DNA of 64,000 nt, taken from contig CAYVFC010000029.1 in NCBI GenBank assembly GCA_964450715.1, positions 1 to 64,000 on the forward strand, written 5' to 3'. Numbering within the stretch: position 1 is the stretch's first letter; each line of letters begins with the position of its first letter. Below are positions 36,880-45,072 of the stretch, piece by piece. The stretch comes from CAYVFC01 sp964450715 (GTDB taxonomy: Bacteria > Myxococcota_A > Polyangia > Polyangiales > JAFGIB01). Under the pieces are notes generated by a model. It saw only the letters and a program-made list of their open reading frames with translations, had not been told where the DNA came from and did not search any database. The position numbers were made by a program, and so were the translations under genes.

Positions 36880-38799
36880 TCAGGGGTGAGCGACGCGGCG
36901 CAGGTAGAAACCGGCCTGCCCGGAATCGGGACAGGTGCGCACGGCGATCAAGTGCTCGCCCGCCTCCAGGTGGGTCGATACCTCGACTCCCTGGCCGAGC
37001 ACCGCTCGCAGCGAGGTCGAGATTTTCGCGCGCTCGGCGCCGTCGATCCACAGCGTGCTCGGTCCATAAGGCGCGAATTCGAAGCGAAGCACACCCGGCC
37101 GAGCCTTCTGAAACCTATGCGAAAACAAGGCGCACTCGTTGACCGGTCCCAGACGCGTCGCATCGACGTATCCCTCGACGCGGCGGAGCCTGGCGTCCAG
37201 CGGGCGGGGGTAGGGGAGGGGGCGCGACGCCCCCTTGCCCTGCCGCTCAGGGCGAAGCGAGAAGTCGAGCACGAACCCGGCGTTGGCTCCGGTTCGCACG
37301 CGGTATAGAGAGTGCAGGCCGCCTCGCACTCGCTGCAGGCGTGGGTCGGCGACCAGGCGGCGCAAGAGTCGCTCGCGGCCCGGGGTACGGAAGGCGAGCC
37401 ACTCGCTGTCCAGCCCGGAGACGAGCGTCAGCGGGACATCGGGCGTATCGCCGTCGAATAACCGCCGCTGCAGCTGGTGGCGCTGCGGGTGGGTGACGCG
37501 CATGAAAACCGGATCGTACAGGTTGAGGTAGCGCGCGTGGGGCGCCCAGAAAACGTACTGCTCGGCGTCTTGCCAGCTCGCGGCGACGCGCGCGTCCTTC
37601 GGTATGGCCGCCGCCATGCCGCGCAGCGCCTGGCGCGATGCCGGGTCCAGCGCGCCGGAGACGAGCAGGTTGACTCGCAGGTTGGCCAGCACCCAGAACG
37701 TGCTGGCCACGGCGAAAACCAGCAACCAGCGCGACGACAGCGAGAAACCGGCGGGCAGGCGTAGGCGCGGGCCGATGCGGTAACCGTACTCTTGAAGGGC
37801 GAAGGCTGCGCCCAGGGTGGCAAAGGGAACGGAGAAGAACGCGAAACGTCCCATCCGCATCTGCATCGCGAAGAAGGGCAGCGCGACCAAGACGAAGAAG
37901 GGCGCCATTGCTCGCTGCCGCGCGGCGTTCGATTGGCCGGCGTCGTCACGGCGCTCCCGGGTCCACCAGAGTAGCGTGATCCCGAGAGCGAACGCCGCAT
38001 CCAGGGTCAACCACGTCATGCTGCTGAAGGGCTCGAACTCGGTTCCCACCGCGAGCTCGTTCTTGTAACGGAAAAAGTCGATGCTTTGGATGGCCCAGAT
38101 CTCGATGTTCTTGGGAAAGTGCGGGTGCACGACCAGGGCCAGCAATAGGCCGACCAGCGGGTAGGCAATGACGCGCCACTCGATCTTCCGTTCGGAGAAG
38201 AGTATCCAGCCGGCCCAGATCAGCGTCATGCCCAGCAGCGCGTGGAACGCCGTGTAGGCGAGAGCGAAGAGGAACGAGAGCAGGGCGATCAGTCGGTAGC
38301 GGCGGTCTGCCGCCAACCAGGTCGCCCACAACAGAATCACCAGCCCGAGCGTCTCCGGCCGCAGGCGTATCAAGCGCAGCGCAAACGTCCCGGCCGCGCC
38401 GAATACCAGCAGCGGCACGGCCAGCGCGGCGGCCCGGCCGGAACGCGCGCCCAGGTTGGTCAGGGTCGCGAGCAGCAGCGCGTTCTGGCCCGCGAGCGCG
38501 AGCTTTCCGCCCAGCTCGGCTCCGAACAGCGCGATCCACGGTACCAGCCAGAGGTGAAATAGAAGCTCCTTGTCGCCGAAACCATCGGCCATCGCGCTGA
38601 AGCGTGCCCAGCGCAGCCCGTCCGGGAGACCGTTCTGGAGAAAATCGCGGGCGATGGCGAGGTGTAGATAGGAGTCGCCGTCGAACAGCAGAGGTTGCGG
38701 CCAAAGCAATACAGTGAAGAGCGCGAAGCCGAGCGCCAACGCGACCAGGGTCGCGCGTCGGCGCCAGGCGACGTCGTCGGCTGGATTCGAGGGCCGCAT
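36880..38799 (-). CDS. Large polytopic membrane protein, GT-C-like
   Basis: 639 aa from the ATG at 38799 (a longer reading to 38874 is rejected). About ten or more hydrophobic segments follow a first external loop with WPQPLLFDGDSYLHLAIARDFL, where the FDGDSYLHL acidic residues match the catalytic loop pattern of GT-C glycosyltransferases. The last 200 residues are soluble and include VSTHLEAGEHLIAVRTCPDSGQAGF. Exact donor and acceptor unknown. The 241-bp gap upstream holds an AT-rich stretch at 38888-38915 that may contain its promoter. Confidence 0.72.
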   Translation of the reverse strand: MRPSNPADDVAWRRRATLVALALGFALFTVLLWPQPLLFDGDSYLHLAIARDFLQNGLPDGLRWARFSAMADGFGDKELLFHLWLVPWIALFGAELGGKLALAGQNALLLATLTNLGARSGRAAALAVPLLVFGAAGTFALRLIRLRPETLGLVILLWATWLAADRRYRLIALLSFLFALAYTAFHALLGMTLIWAGWILFSERKIEWRVIAYPLVGLLLALVVHPHFPKNIEIWAIQSIDFFRYKNELAVGTEFEPFSSMTWLTLDAAFALGITLLWWTRERRDDAGQSNAARQRAMAPFFVLVALPFFAMQMRMGRFAFFSVPFATLGAAFALQEYGYRIGPRLRLPAGFSLSSRWLLVFAVASTFWVLANLRVNLLVSGALDPASRQALRGMAAAIPKDARVAASWQDAEQYVFWAPHARYLNLYDPVFMRVTHPQRHQLQRRLFDGDTPDVPLTLVSGLDSEWLAFRTPGRERLLRRLVADPRLQRVRGGLHSLYRVRTGANAGFVLDFSLRPERQGKGASRPLPYPRPLDARLRRVEGYVDATRLGPVNECALFSHRFQKARPGVLRFEFAPYGPSTLWIDGAERAKISTSLRAVLGQGVEVSTHLEAGEHLIAVRTCPDSGQAGFYLRRVAHP

Positions 38800-39040
38800 C
38801 GCGGTGTCTCTATGGTAGGCCGTCCGCTCGGCCAAGCGCAATTCGTGCTGCGGCGGTCCTCTACACACCAGCAACAGAGGTCGCAGAAGATATATTATGT
38901 CAACTTTTTCTATTCGGCGAAAATCTACTTCGCCCGGCCGGCTCCGCGCGCCTGCCGACGCTCACCTTTCTCGCACCGTGCTCTTCGAGTCGGTGCCTAC
39001 CACCCCTCCAAGGTCCCCCCGCCGGTCACCCCCGCCTTGC

Positions 39041-40237
39041 TCAATACCCGTAGGCGAACGCTAGCAGCGTTCCGCCGTTGGTAACCACGAACCCGCGTCC
39101 GCGCGCCACGGCCGCCGGAGCGCTGAATCCGTTGCCGTACTCCAATCGGGACATCTCCTTGCCGCTCTGCAGCGACAGCGCCATAAATCCGCCTTCGGAT
39201 TCGCCGACGAACACGGTCTCGGCGTCGATCCCGGGTTTGCCAGGCGCGCCCCGCTCAAAGCTACGGCGCCAGCGGATGCGCCGCTGCTCGAGATCCATGC
39301 AGACCAGCCCTTGCTCGGCCGAGGAGAGAACGAGCCAGCGACCGCTTCTGGCCATGGCCGTTACGCCGGTTAGCTCGGCCTCTCGCCACAGCACTGCTCC
39401 GCTACTGACCGAGAGGCCGTAGAGCCCTCCCGAAAACGAGGTGACCAGCAGCTGTTTCTCGAACCGGACGGGCGTCGTATCGACGTCCGAGAAGCGCAGC
39501 TTCTGCTCGCCTTCCAGGTCCAGGGAGGTGTCGCGCTCCCAGAGCAGCCTCCCGTCGCTGCTGTCCAGCGCGACCACGCTTCCGTCCGAGAATCCCGTGA
39601 CCAGCTTGCCGTCCACTCGCTCCAGCCCGGCGTGACCAGCGATATTGAACTGTCGCTCCGGAACCTCGCGGCGAAAGCGCCACAGGACCTCCCCATCTTT
39701 TCGAGCAAAAGCCGAGACGGTATCGGTGTCGCTCACCACGTATACCGTGTCCCGCGACAGCAGAGGTTTCTGTCGCGTCGGGCCGTCCAGCGCAGCCTTC
39801 CAGCGCACGGTGCCGGCGCTGGCCTTCAAGGCCACCAGCTCGCCGCCGGTGGTGCCGAAGTACAGCTCATCGGCGGCCGGGTCGAGGGCCGGCGTGGACT
39901 CGACCGCCGATCCAACCGCGAAGCGATACAGCTCCCGACCTTCCTGGGTGAGCGCCCAGAGGTTGCCCGAGGTGGATCCGACGAAGAGCTTGCCGGAAGC
40001 CGGATCAAAGGCTGCCACCGCGTTCTCGACCGGCAAGTAAGCTCCGGCAAAGGCCTGAACCAGGTTGAAGGTCCAGCGAACGCTCAAGGTGGGGTTCTCG
40101 ACCGAGAGCCTGTCGTCTACCGCGGAGAGCCGATAGTCGCCCCGCTCCATCGCTCCGCACGAGCAAGCAGCGACGGCCAGGGCGACGGCCGCGACCGCCC
40201 GAGAAACCGGTGACAAGGTGCTCCCTCCCCTAATCAC
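39041..40237 (-). CDS. BamB-like PQQ-propeller lipoprotein
   Basis: 398 aa from the GTG at 40237, which overlaps the stop of the upstream gene (GTGA). A TTG at 40216 has a closer GGGGAGGGAG ribosome site and is a strong alternative (391 aa). Signal sequence with a likely lipid-modified Cys at AVAACSC. The rest consists of seven or eight beta-propeller blades with repeats such as LFVGSTSGNLWALTQEGRELYRF and VVALDSSDGRLLWERD. BamB is the outer-membrane protein of the barrel-assembly machinery. Adjacent to a YfgM-like gene, as in many bacteria, which strengthens the call. Confidence 0.8.
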   Translation of the reverse strand: MIRGGSTLSPVSRAVAAVALAVAACSCGAMERGDYRLSAVDDRLSVENPTLSVRWTFNLVQAFAGAYLPVENAVAAFDPASGKLFVGSTSGNLWALTQEGRELYRFAVGSAVESTPALDPAADELYFGTTGGELVALKASAGTVRWKAALDGPTRQKPLLSRDTVYVVSDTDTVSAFARKDGEVLWRFRREVPERQFNIAGHAGLERVDGKLVTGFSDGSVVALDSSDGRLLWERDTSLDLEGEQKLRFSDVDTTPVRFEKQLLVTSFSGGLYGLSVSSGAVLWREAELTGVTAMARSGRWLVLSSAEQGLVCMDLEQRRIRWRRSFERGAPGKPGIDAETVFVGESEGGFMALSLQSGKEMSRLEYGNGFSAPAAVARGRGFVVTNGGTLLAFAYGY

Positions 40238-41262
40238 AGATCTTCGCTCTCCTCGCTACCGGCGGCCTGCTTGGCGCTGTTCCGCTCGTCGCGTTGCTGG
40301 CTGCCGCGTCCAGGATTCCCGACAGCGTTTTTGCCGCTGCTCCCCCTGGCAGTCGTGGTCGTCGTACTGTTCGGACGCTGCGGAGTGATTCCTAGCTCGC
40401 GAAGCCTTGCGTTGGCCTCGAACCTCACATAGCGATGACGACCCGCGTTACCGCCGGAAGAGCTGCTCTGCAACGACGAGACGACCTCGCTCAAGCTGGC
40501 GCCGGCGTTCTTTTTATCGCCTTGCGCCAGGTAGATTCGCGCCACGTGGTAGTCGGCCAAGGGCTTGAACGCCCCCGAGGACAGCGCGCCCATCTGCTCG
40601 AACCGCTCCCTGGCCTGGTCGAGCTTTTTCTCTGCTTCCAGGCAGAAACCGAGACCTTCGAGGGCGCGCGACCGAACGAACTCGTCTTTGCCGGCCGCTT
40701 CCAGCGCCGCGGTATATGCCCTGGCGGCCTCGTCGTATCTCGCCGCCGCGTACAGCTCTCCGGCCTCGCCCAGCCTGGCCCACTTGGCAGCCTCGGAGCC
40801 GGAGTGGCTGGCCGCGGTCTGCTTGAACTTCTCCAGGACCTTTTTCGGACTCGGTTTGCCGGCCGCGAACTCGTGTTCCTGCTCTTCTCCTTGTCCCCCA
40901 CCGGCGAGCTGCTCCTGCTCCGCCTCCATGTTCGCCCTTGCCACCAGAACCGCTTCCGCCAGCGCGCTTCCCGCGTTCCTGGACGTGACGCTCGAAATGA
41001 CGTTCCAGGCCGTAGCCAGCACGACCACGGCTGCGACCGCCAGGAGCGAGCTCGTGATCAGCTTCCGGTTCTCCTGCACCGCTTCGTTGAATCGGGAGAC
41101 CCGCTCGCCGACCGCGCCGGATACCATCGGAGCGGTTCCCTTCTTGGCGGCCTTTTGTGCGGCCTTGGCAGCCCGCTGCGCGGCCAGACGCGCACCGGGT
41201 GTCAGCTCGCCGGACTCGGGCTTCTCGGCCTTCGCGGCGTCATCGTTGGTCGTCGTAGCCAC
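40234..41262 (-). CDS. YfgM-like TPR protein, probably anchored in the inner membrane
   Basis: About 342 aa from the GTG at 41262, which has a GGGAGAG ribosome site; an in-frame ATG at 41322 lacks one. Ala/Lys-rich cytosolic N-terminus, one membrane segment (about 70-90), then a periplasmic TPR region (about 130-270) containing EAGELYAAARYDEAARAYTAALEAAGKDEFVRSRALEGLGFCLEAEKK. The Ser/Thr/Gly-rich tail looks disordered. YfgM works with the SecYEG translocon and BamB-linked chaperones in E. coli. The 4-bp overlap with the BamB-like gene supports joint production. Confidence 0.75.
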   Translation of the reverse strand: MATTTNDDAAKAEKPESGELTPGARLAAQRAAKAAQKAAKKGTAPMVSGAVGERVSRFNEAVQENRKLITSSLLAVAAVVVLATAWNVISSVTSRNAGSALAEAVLVARANMEAEQEQLAGGGQGEEQEHEFAAGKPSPKKVLEKFKQTAASHSGSEAAKWARLGEAGELYAAARYDEAARAYTAALEAAGKDEFVRSRALEGLGFCLEAEKKLDQARERFEQMGALSSGAFKPLADYHVARIYLAQGDKKNAGASLSEVVSSLQSSSSGGNAGRHRYVRFEANARLRELGITPQRPNSTTTTTARGSSGKNAVGNPGRGSQQRDERNSAKQAAGSEESEDL

Positions 41263-41520
41263 CGGAATCTCTCCCGTTTTTCGGTTTTCGGCCGTGCCGA
41301 ATCTGCTCTCGACCGCGTTCATTCACGCGCGGGCAGACCTCGGGCCCGAGCGGGAAGCGAATATACTCGCGGCCGCTTTCGAGTCAACGCGCGCCCCGGG
41401 GATTCGCACCGTACAAAGGCCGGTTTGTCGGTATGGACCAGCCGTCTTTGTTTCGGCGCCCGATTGCCTCCTGAACCGCGAGTTTCGACAATGCCGTTCC
41501 GACCGTGCTATCTCGGCGCG

Positions 41521-42102
41521 ATGTCTCTTCGTCCATATTCGCCCAACCGCCCGTTCTGCTCGCTGAGGATTGCCCGCCGCCGACTGCCGCAGCTCTGGAT
41601 CGCGGGGATCCTGTTGAGCGCGGCGCTGCTCTGGCCCTTGCCCCGGGCTCGAGCGTACGAAGACCAGCTCACCGTCGGAGTCGCACCCGGATACGCGGTT
41701 CGGTTTTCCGAAGAGCGAACCGGACATTATGCGGTCCTGGGCTTATCCTCGTCGTTAGGTCTCGACCAGACCTGGTCGGCCCGCGCTCGGCTCGGCTATG
41801 CCATCGAGCCGGTTTCCGAGCCGGTTCATCTGTTTCTGGCCAGCGCGGACATCATTTACCTCGTGGACGTATTACAGATCGTTCCCTACCTTGGTGTCGG
41901 GATCGACGGGATCGGCACGCTGACCGGGAGCATCTTCGATACCGACGCGGGGATTCACGCGGTCCTGGGGCTCGACTACCTCTACTCCCGCACGGTCATA
42001 CTCGGACTCGAGATCGGTCCGTTACTCGTCATCTCCGATGGGGGAGGCTGGCCATTGTACCTGTCCGCAAATACTAAAATAAATTTTATATTTGATCTGT
42101 AA
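41521..42102 (+). CDS. Outer-membrane beta-barrel-like protein
   Basis: 193 aa from the ATG at 41521. A basic N-terminus and LWIAGILLSAALLWPLPRARA form a signal peptide (about 22-45). The mature chain alternates charged and hydrophobic residues (QLTVGVAPGYAVRFSEERTGHYAVLGLSSSLGL) and ends LYLSANTKINFIFDL, typical of small barrels such as OmpA-like or porin-like proteins. No specific family. Divergent from the YfgM-like gene. Confidence 0.65.
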   Translation: MSLRPYSPNRPFCSLRIARRRLPQLWIAGILLSAALLWPLPRARAYEDQLTVGVAPGYAVRFSEERTGHYAVLGLSSSLGLDQTWSARARLGYAIEPVSEPVHLFLASADIIYLVDVLQIVPYLGVGIDGIGTLTGSIFDTDAGIHAVLGLDYLYSRTVILGLEIGPLLVISDGGGWPLYLSANTKINFIFDL

Positions 42103-42129
42103 ATTATTGACATAAATGGTTTTATACTG

Positions 42130-42561
42130 TTAGCGGTTATACACAGACCCAGGCGTCGCAGTCGTAACTTCCAACATCGGACCCGCCCGTTGCAGCGTCT
42201 TGGGACCGATACCCCGAACTCTCGTGAGGTCGTCTACGCGGCGAAAGGCGCCGTGGGTCTCTCGAAACAAGACGATACGAGAAGCCAGGGCCGGCCCGAT
42301 CCCGGGGAGTATCTCCAGGTCCTGCTGGGAAGCGGTATTGATGTCCATCCGCTTTCCCTTCACGAGCGCTTCCATCGTTGCGCTCGCAGGGCGCGGCGTC
42401 TCGCTGGTCGTAGGGGCTCCGCTGGACGGAGGGGCTGCTGCCCGGTCGCCACGTCCCTCTCGTTCGAAATCGATTGCGGGGACCGATGCTGCCAGCGATA
42501 CGAGCGCTAGAAAGGAAACCGTCGCCCCGATTGCGCGGGATTCGGAAGCTCGCCGGATCAT
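42130..42561 (-). CDS. ComEA-like helix-hairpin-helix DNA-binding protein
   Basis: 143 aa with an N-terminal signal-anchor (about 11-30), a Pro/Ala/Ser-rich linker, and a C-terminal helix-hairpin-helix pair (about 75-132): MDINTASQQDLEILPGIGPALASRIV and FRRVDDLTRVRGIGPKTLQ. This is the architecture of ComEA, a periplasmic DNA receptor for natural transformation. The rest of a competence system is not in the window, so transformation cannot be claimed from this gene alone; the pilin cluster lies 14 kb away. Confidence 0.85.
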   Translation of the reverse strand: MIRRASESRAIGATVSFLALVSLAASVPAIDFEREGRGDRAAAPPSSGAPTTSETPRPASATMEALVKGKRMDINTASQQDLEILPGIGPALASRIVLFRETHGAFRRVDDLTRVRGIGPKTLQRAGPMLEVTTATPGSVYNR

Positions 42562-42644
42562 CGCAATGGTTATCGGCCGCTTACCGACGCTGGTTGCGGA
42601 TGATCGTGCTGGTCTCGCCTCTCCGAAACCGCCCTACCCCCTCG

Positions 42645-42706
42645 CGGGTAAGCGTTCAGACCTTGGCTGCCGTCGTTTCAGACACCGACTATCCCCTGAA
42701 CGGTTG
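42645..42706. repeat. Family B element with the centre missing (B3)
   Basis: Left end (GTAAGCGTTCAGACCTTGG) and right end (TGCCGTCGTTTCAGACACC, then CCCCTGAACGG) match both full B copies, but roughly 150 bp of the core is absent, with TTGG at the junction. The flanking arms still pair with each other (for example TCGCG on one side, CGCGA on the other). It lies just downstream of the stop of the 42740-43234 gene. Confidence 0.7.
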
Positions 42707-42739
42707 CCCTCGCGAACCGGCCCCGGGTTCGACCACGGC

Positions 42740-43234
42740 CTATTTCTTATCCGGCTCCTCTTTTTGCTCCGTCGGAGCCTGTTTCGACTCCTTCTCCCCG
42801 TCCTTCTGCTCATTTTCGTCGTTTTCCTCCTTTTCGACGGGGACCGGAGCCGGCTTGACCGGAGCGGGCGACAGCGGTTCGCCAAATTCGGTCTTCAGCT
42901 TGCGGCCGAGCTTCTTGAGGACCACTTTTTCGACGTATCGGGGCATGGCGGGTATTTGGACGATTACCTTCACCCCGTCGACGCCGTTTACCTTCGAGCG
43001 GACGATCTCCACGCTGCCCGGAACGGAGCTCGAGCCGGACGTGGACGTGTAGTCGAAGAAGAAGTAGCCCTCATCCCTGTCCTTCTCGGTTATCGGGCAC
43101 CCCATATCGATGCGGAGAAGGCGTACAGCAGCGGTCCAGGCCCGCGCGTACGGGTAGGCGAACTCGGAGTCGCTGCGGGCCGCGGCCGCGGCAGGCAGGG
43201 CCAGAACGGCGAGAAACAGGCAGATCGCGCGCAT
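42740..43234 (-). CDS. Exported protein of unknown function with acidic tail
   Basis: 164 aa. Signal peptide about 1-20. The mature part (about 21-120) is a beta-rich domain with PYARAWTAAVRLLRIDMGCPITEKDRDEGYFFFDYTS, containing a single Cys. The last 45 residues are a Pro/Lys/Glu-rich low-complexity tail (KEENDENEQKDGEKESKQ). No family is recognised. It begins 20 bp after the flippase-like gene and shares its strand, so it is probably the last gene of the cca-cpsB operon. Confidence 0.65.
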   Translation of the reverse strand: MRAICLFLAVLALPAAAAARSDSEFAYPYARAWTAAVRLLRIDMGCPITEKDRDEGYFFFDYTSTSGSSSVPGSVEIVRSKVNGVDGVKVIVQIPAMPRYVEKVVLKKLGRKLKTEFGEPLSPAPVKPAPVPVEKEENDENEQKDGEKESKQAPTEQKEEPDKK

Positions 43235-43254
43235 GTCTCTACACTACGCGGCGG

Positions 43255-44349
43255 TCAACGAAGCCCCAAATTTTCTGCGGGCGGTCGCTGCTGCGACAAC
43301 CTCACCAGGTCCCCGAGCCGCAGTTTCATCCGGTAGAGCGGAATGGCACCCGCCAGGGTGATGACCAGGGTCTGGATGGTATAGGCGAGAAAGACGTAGA
43401 CCGCTCCCTGCGTACCCACCACCGTCTCGGCGAGGTAGAGCTTCAACGCGGTCGAGACGGCCAGTTGGAAATTGCCGAACAGGCCCGGGCCGGTCGGCAG
43501 CATGATACCGATGGCGAGCACCCCCAGTACGGCCACCCCGTGCCCGGGTTCTATCGGCAGCCCGCAGCCTATGCCGAGCAGCCACAATCCGGCGGCGTTC
43601 AATCCCCAGTACACCAGCGACTCCAGTAGAAACCCGCCCGCCAGCCTCGCGTCGCCGATCGAACGCAGCCCGTCCGCTACGCTGCCGACCTTCGAGGAGA
43701 CGAAGGTGCCGAGCCCGGCGGAGACGAATCCCAGAAGCCTTTCGCTCAGTCGGACCGCCAGCTCGCGCTGCCAGAGGAACATGCCCAGCACCGCGAAGGC
43801 GGCCGTGAAGATTGCCAGCGACAGGTAGCCGTAGGTCGGCAACATGGCGGTGATCTGATCGGCCGGCTCCAGGCGCGGCAGCGCGAACAGCGCCCATACC
43901 ACGCAGGCGCTGGTGATGACCCCATCGAGCACGCGTTCTACCGCGACCGTCCCCAGCCCCACGGAAATGGATACGCCCTGGCGCGCCTTGGTGAGCGCGG
44001 GTCGCGCCAGCTCGCCCAGCCGCAGGGGGAAGACGAATATGGCGAAAAAGCCGACCCAGTTGAGCGCGATGACTTCCCGTATCTCGATCCGTTTCACCGG
44101 AGCGATCAGGAAACGCCAGCGGCTGGCGCGTACGGCATGGGTGAGCACGTAGACGGCGAAATAGGCCGGTACCACCCACCACTGCACGATCGAGAACGAT
44201 TCCGCCTGAGGGATCAACGGCACGCCGCCGCGCGTCACCAACCAGGCCAGAAGCGCCCCGACCAGCACCGATATCACGAGCTTCGACCAGAGCGCTCGGC
44301 CCGCCGAGCGCGTCGGCCCGGTGTCCGTCTTGTCGGTCTGCTGGCTCAT
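43255..44349 (-). CDS. Flippase-like membrane protein (AglD/LPG-synthase TM family, UPF0104)
   Basis: 364 aa from the ATG at 44349, which overlaps the upstream stop by four bases. About eight hydrophobic helices and a short cytosolic tail. Family-typical blocks: LTHAVRASRWRFLIAPV, NWVGFFAIFVFPLRLGELARPAL and AIGIMLPTGPGLFGNFQL. Members move or transfer lipid-linked groups (for example lysyl-phosphatidylglycerol synthase membrane part and AglD-like proteins). The soluble transferase domain of MprF is absent, so a flippase or dolichol-type role is more likely. Confidence 0.78.
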   Translation of the reverse strand: MSQQTDKTDTGPTRSAGRALWSKLVISVLVGALLAWLVTRGGVPLIPQAESFSIVQWWVVPAYFAVYVLTHAVRASRWRFLIAPVKRIEIREVIALNWVGFFAIFVFPLRLGELARPALTKARQGVSISVGLGTVAVERVLDGVITSACVVWALFALPRLEPADQITAMLPTYGYLSLAIFTAAFAVLGMFLWQRELAVRLSERLLGFVSAGLGTFVSSKVGSVADGLRSIGDARLAGGFLLESLVYWGLNAAGLWLLGIGCGLPIEPGHGVAVLGVLAIGIMLPTGPGLFGNFQLAVSTALKLYLAETVVGTQGAVYVFLAYTIQTLVITLAGAIPLYRMKLRLGDLVRLSQQRPPAENLGLR

Positions 44350-45071
44350 CCCACCGCGTCCCGTACGATCACCCTCGGGTTGTCGGCGAGCAGCTGGTGG
44401 GTCTCGTCCTCTCCCACCAGATCCCACAACCGTTCGATCCCGCGCTCGATCCATCGCGCGTCCTCAGGGCGATGGGCGTCGGTACACGCTGCGAAATAGA
44501 CCCCTTCCTGCAGCATGCGCTCGGCCGCGCGCCTGGGACCGTCGCCGTGCCGTCCGGAAACGCTCATCAAGTCAAGAAGCGCCAGCGCTCCGGCCCGCAA
44601 AATGCCCTCGATCGGTTCCGTGCTTCGGGACAGGAAACGGTGACGCTCGGGATGTGCGAGTATCGGACGTACCCCCTTCACGACCATCCTGAAGAGCCGA
44701 TCCTGCAGGTTCACCGGGACCATCTCCTGCGGCAGCTCCAGCAACAGCGCGCGCTCTCCCGGGAAACGCAGGACATCCCCCGTTTCGAAGAGACCCCAGA
44801 AGATATCGTCGCAGTAGTACTCGGCCGCCAGACCGGTTTTTAGGGTGGACAGTAGCGTGGCGTCCACTTCCGCCACGAAACGCCCGTAAGCTTCTTTTAA
44901 ACCCTCGACGTTGTTCTCGAAAAGGGCGGTGCGTACGTGGGGCGTGGCGATCGCCACCGCGAAACCCAGCCGTTCCAGCTCGACGCACATCCTTTCTGCT
45001 TCCCCCGCAGTACGAGCCCCGTCGTCGACGCCGGGCAGGTAGTGGCAATGCAGGTCGACGTAGTCCGCCAC
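44346..45071 (-). CDS. cpsB: CpsB/YwqE-type tyrosine phosphatase (PHP fold)
   Basis: 241 aa from the GTG at 45071, preceded by GAGGAGGGTT; a longer frame to 45221 is rejected. Metal-binding HxH in DLHCHYLPGVDDG, then ATPHV, LELPQEM, ILAHPERHRF and TDAHRP complete the PHP active site. CpsB enzymes remove phosphate from the BY-type kinases that control capsule or exopolysaccharide export. No such kinase is in the window. It starts one base after the end of the tRNA nucleotidyltransferase gene and overlaps the flippase-like gene. Confidence 0.88.
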   Translation of the reverse strand: MADYVDLHCHYLPGVDDGARTAGEAERMCVELERLGFAVAIATPHVRTALFENNVEGLKEAYGRFVAEVDATLLSTLKTGLAAEYYCDDIFWGLFETGDVLRFPGERALLLELPQEMVPVNLQDRLFRMVVKGVRPILAHPERHRFLSRSTEPIEGILRAGALALLDLMSVSGRHGDGPRRAAERMLQEGVYFAACTDAHRPEDARWIERGIERLWDLVGEDETHQLLADNPRVIVRDAVG

Positions 45072-45072
45072 C

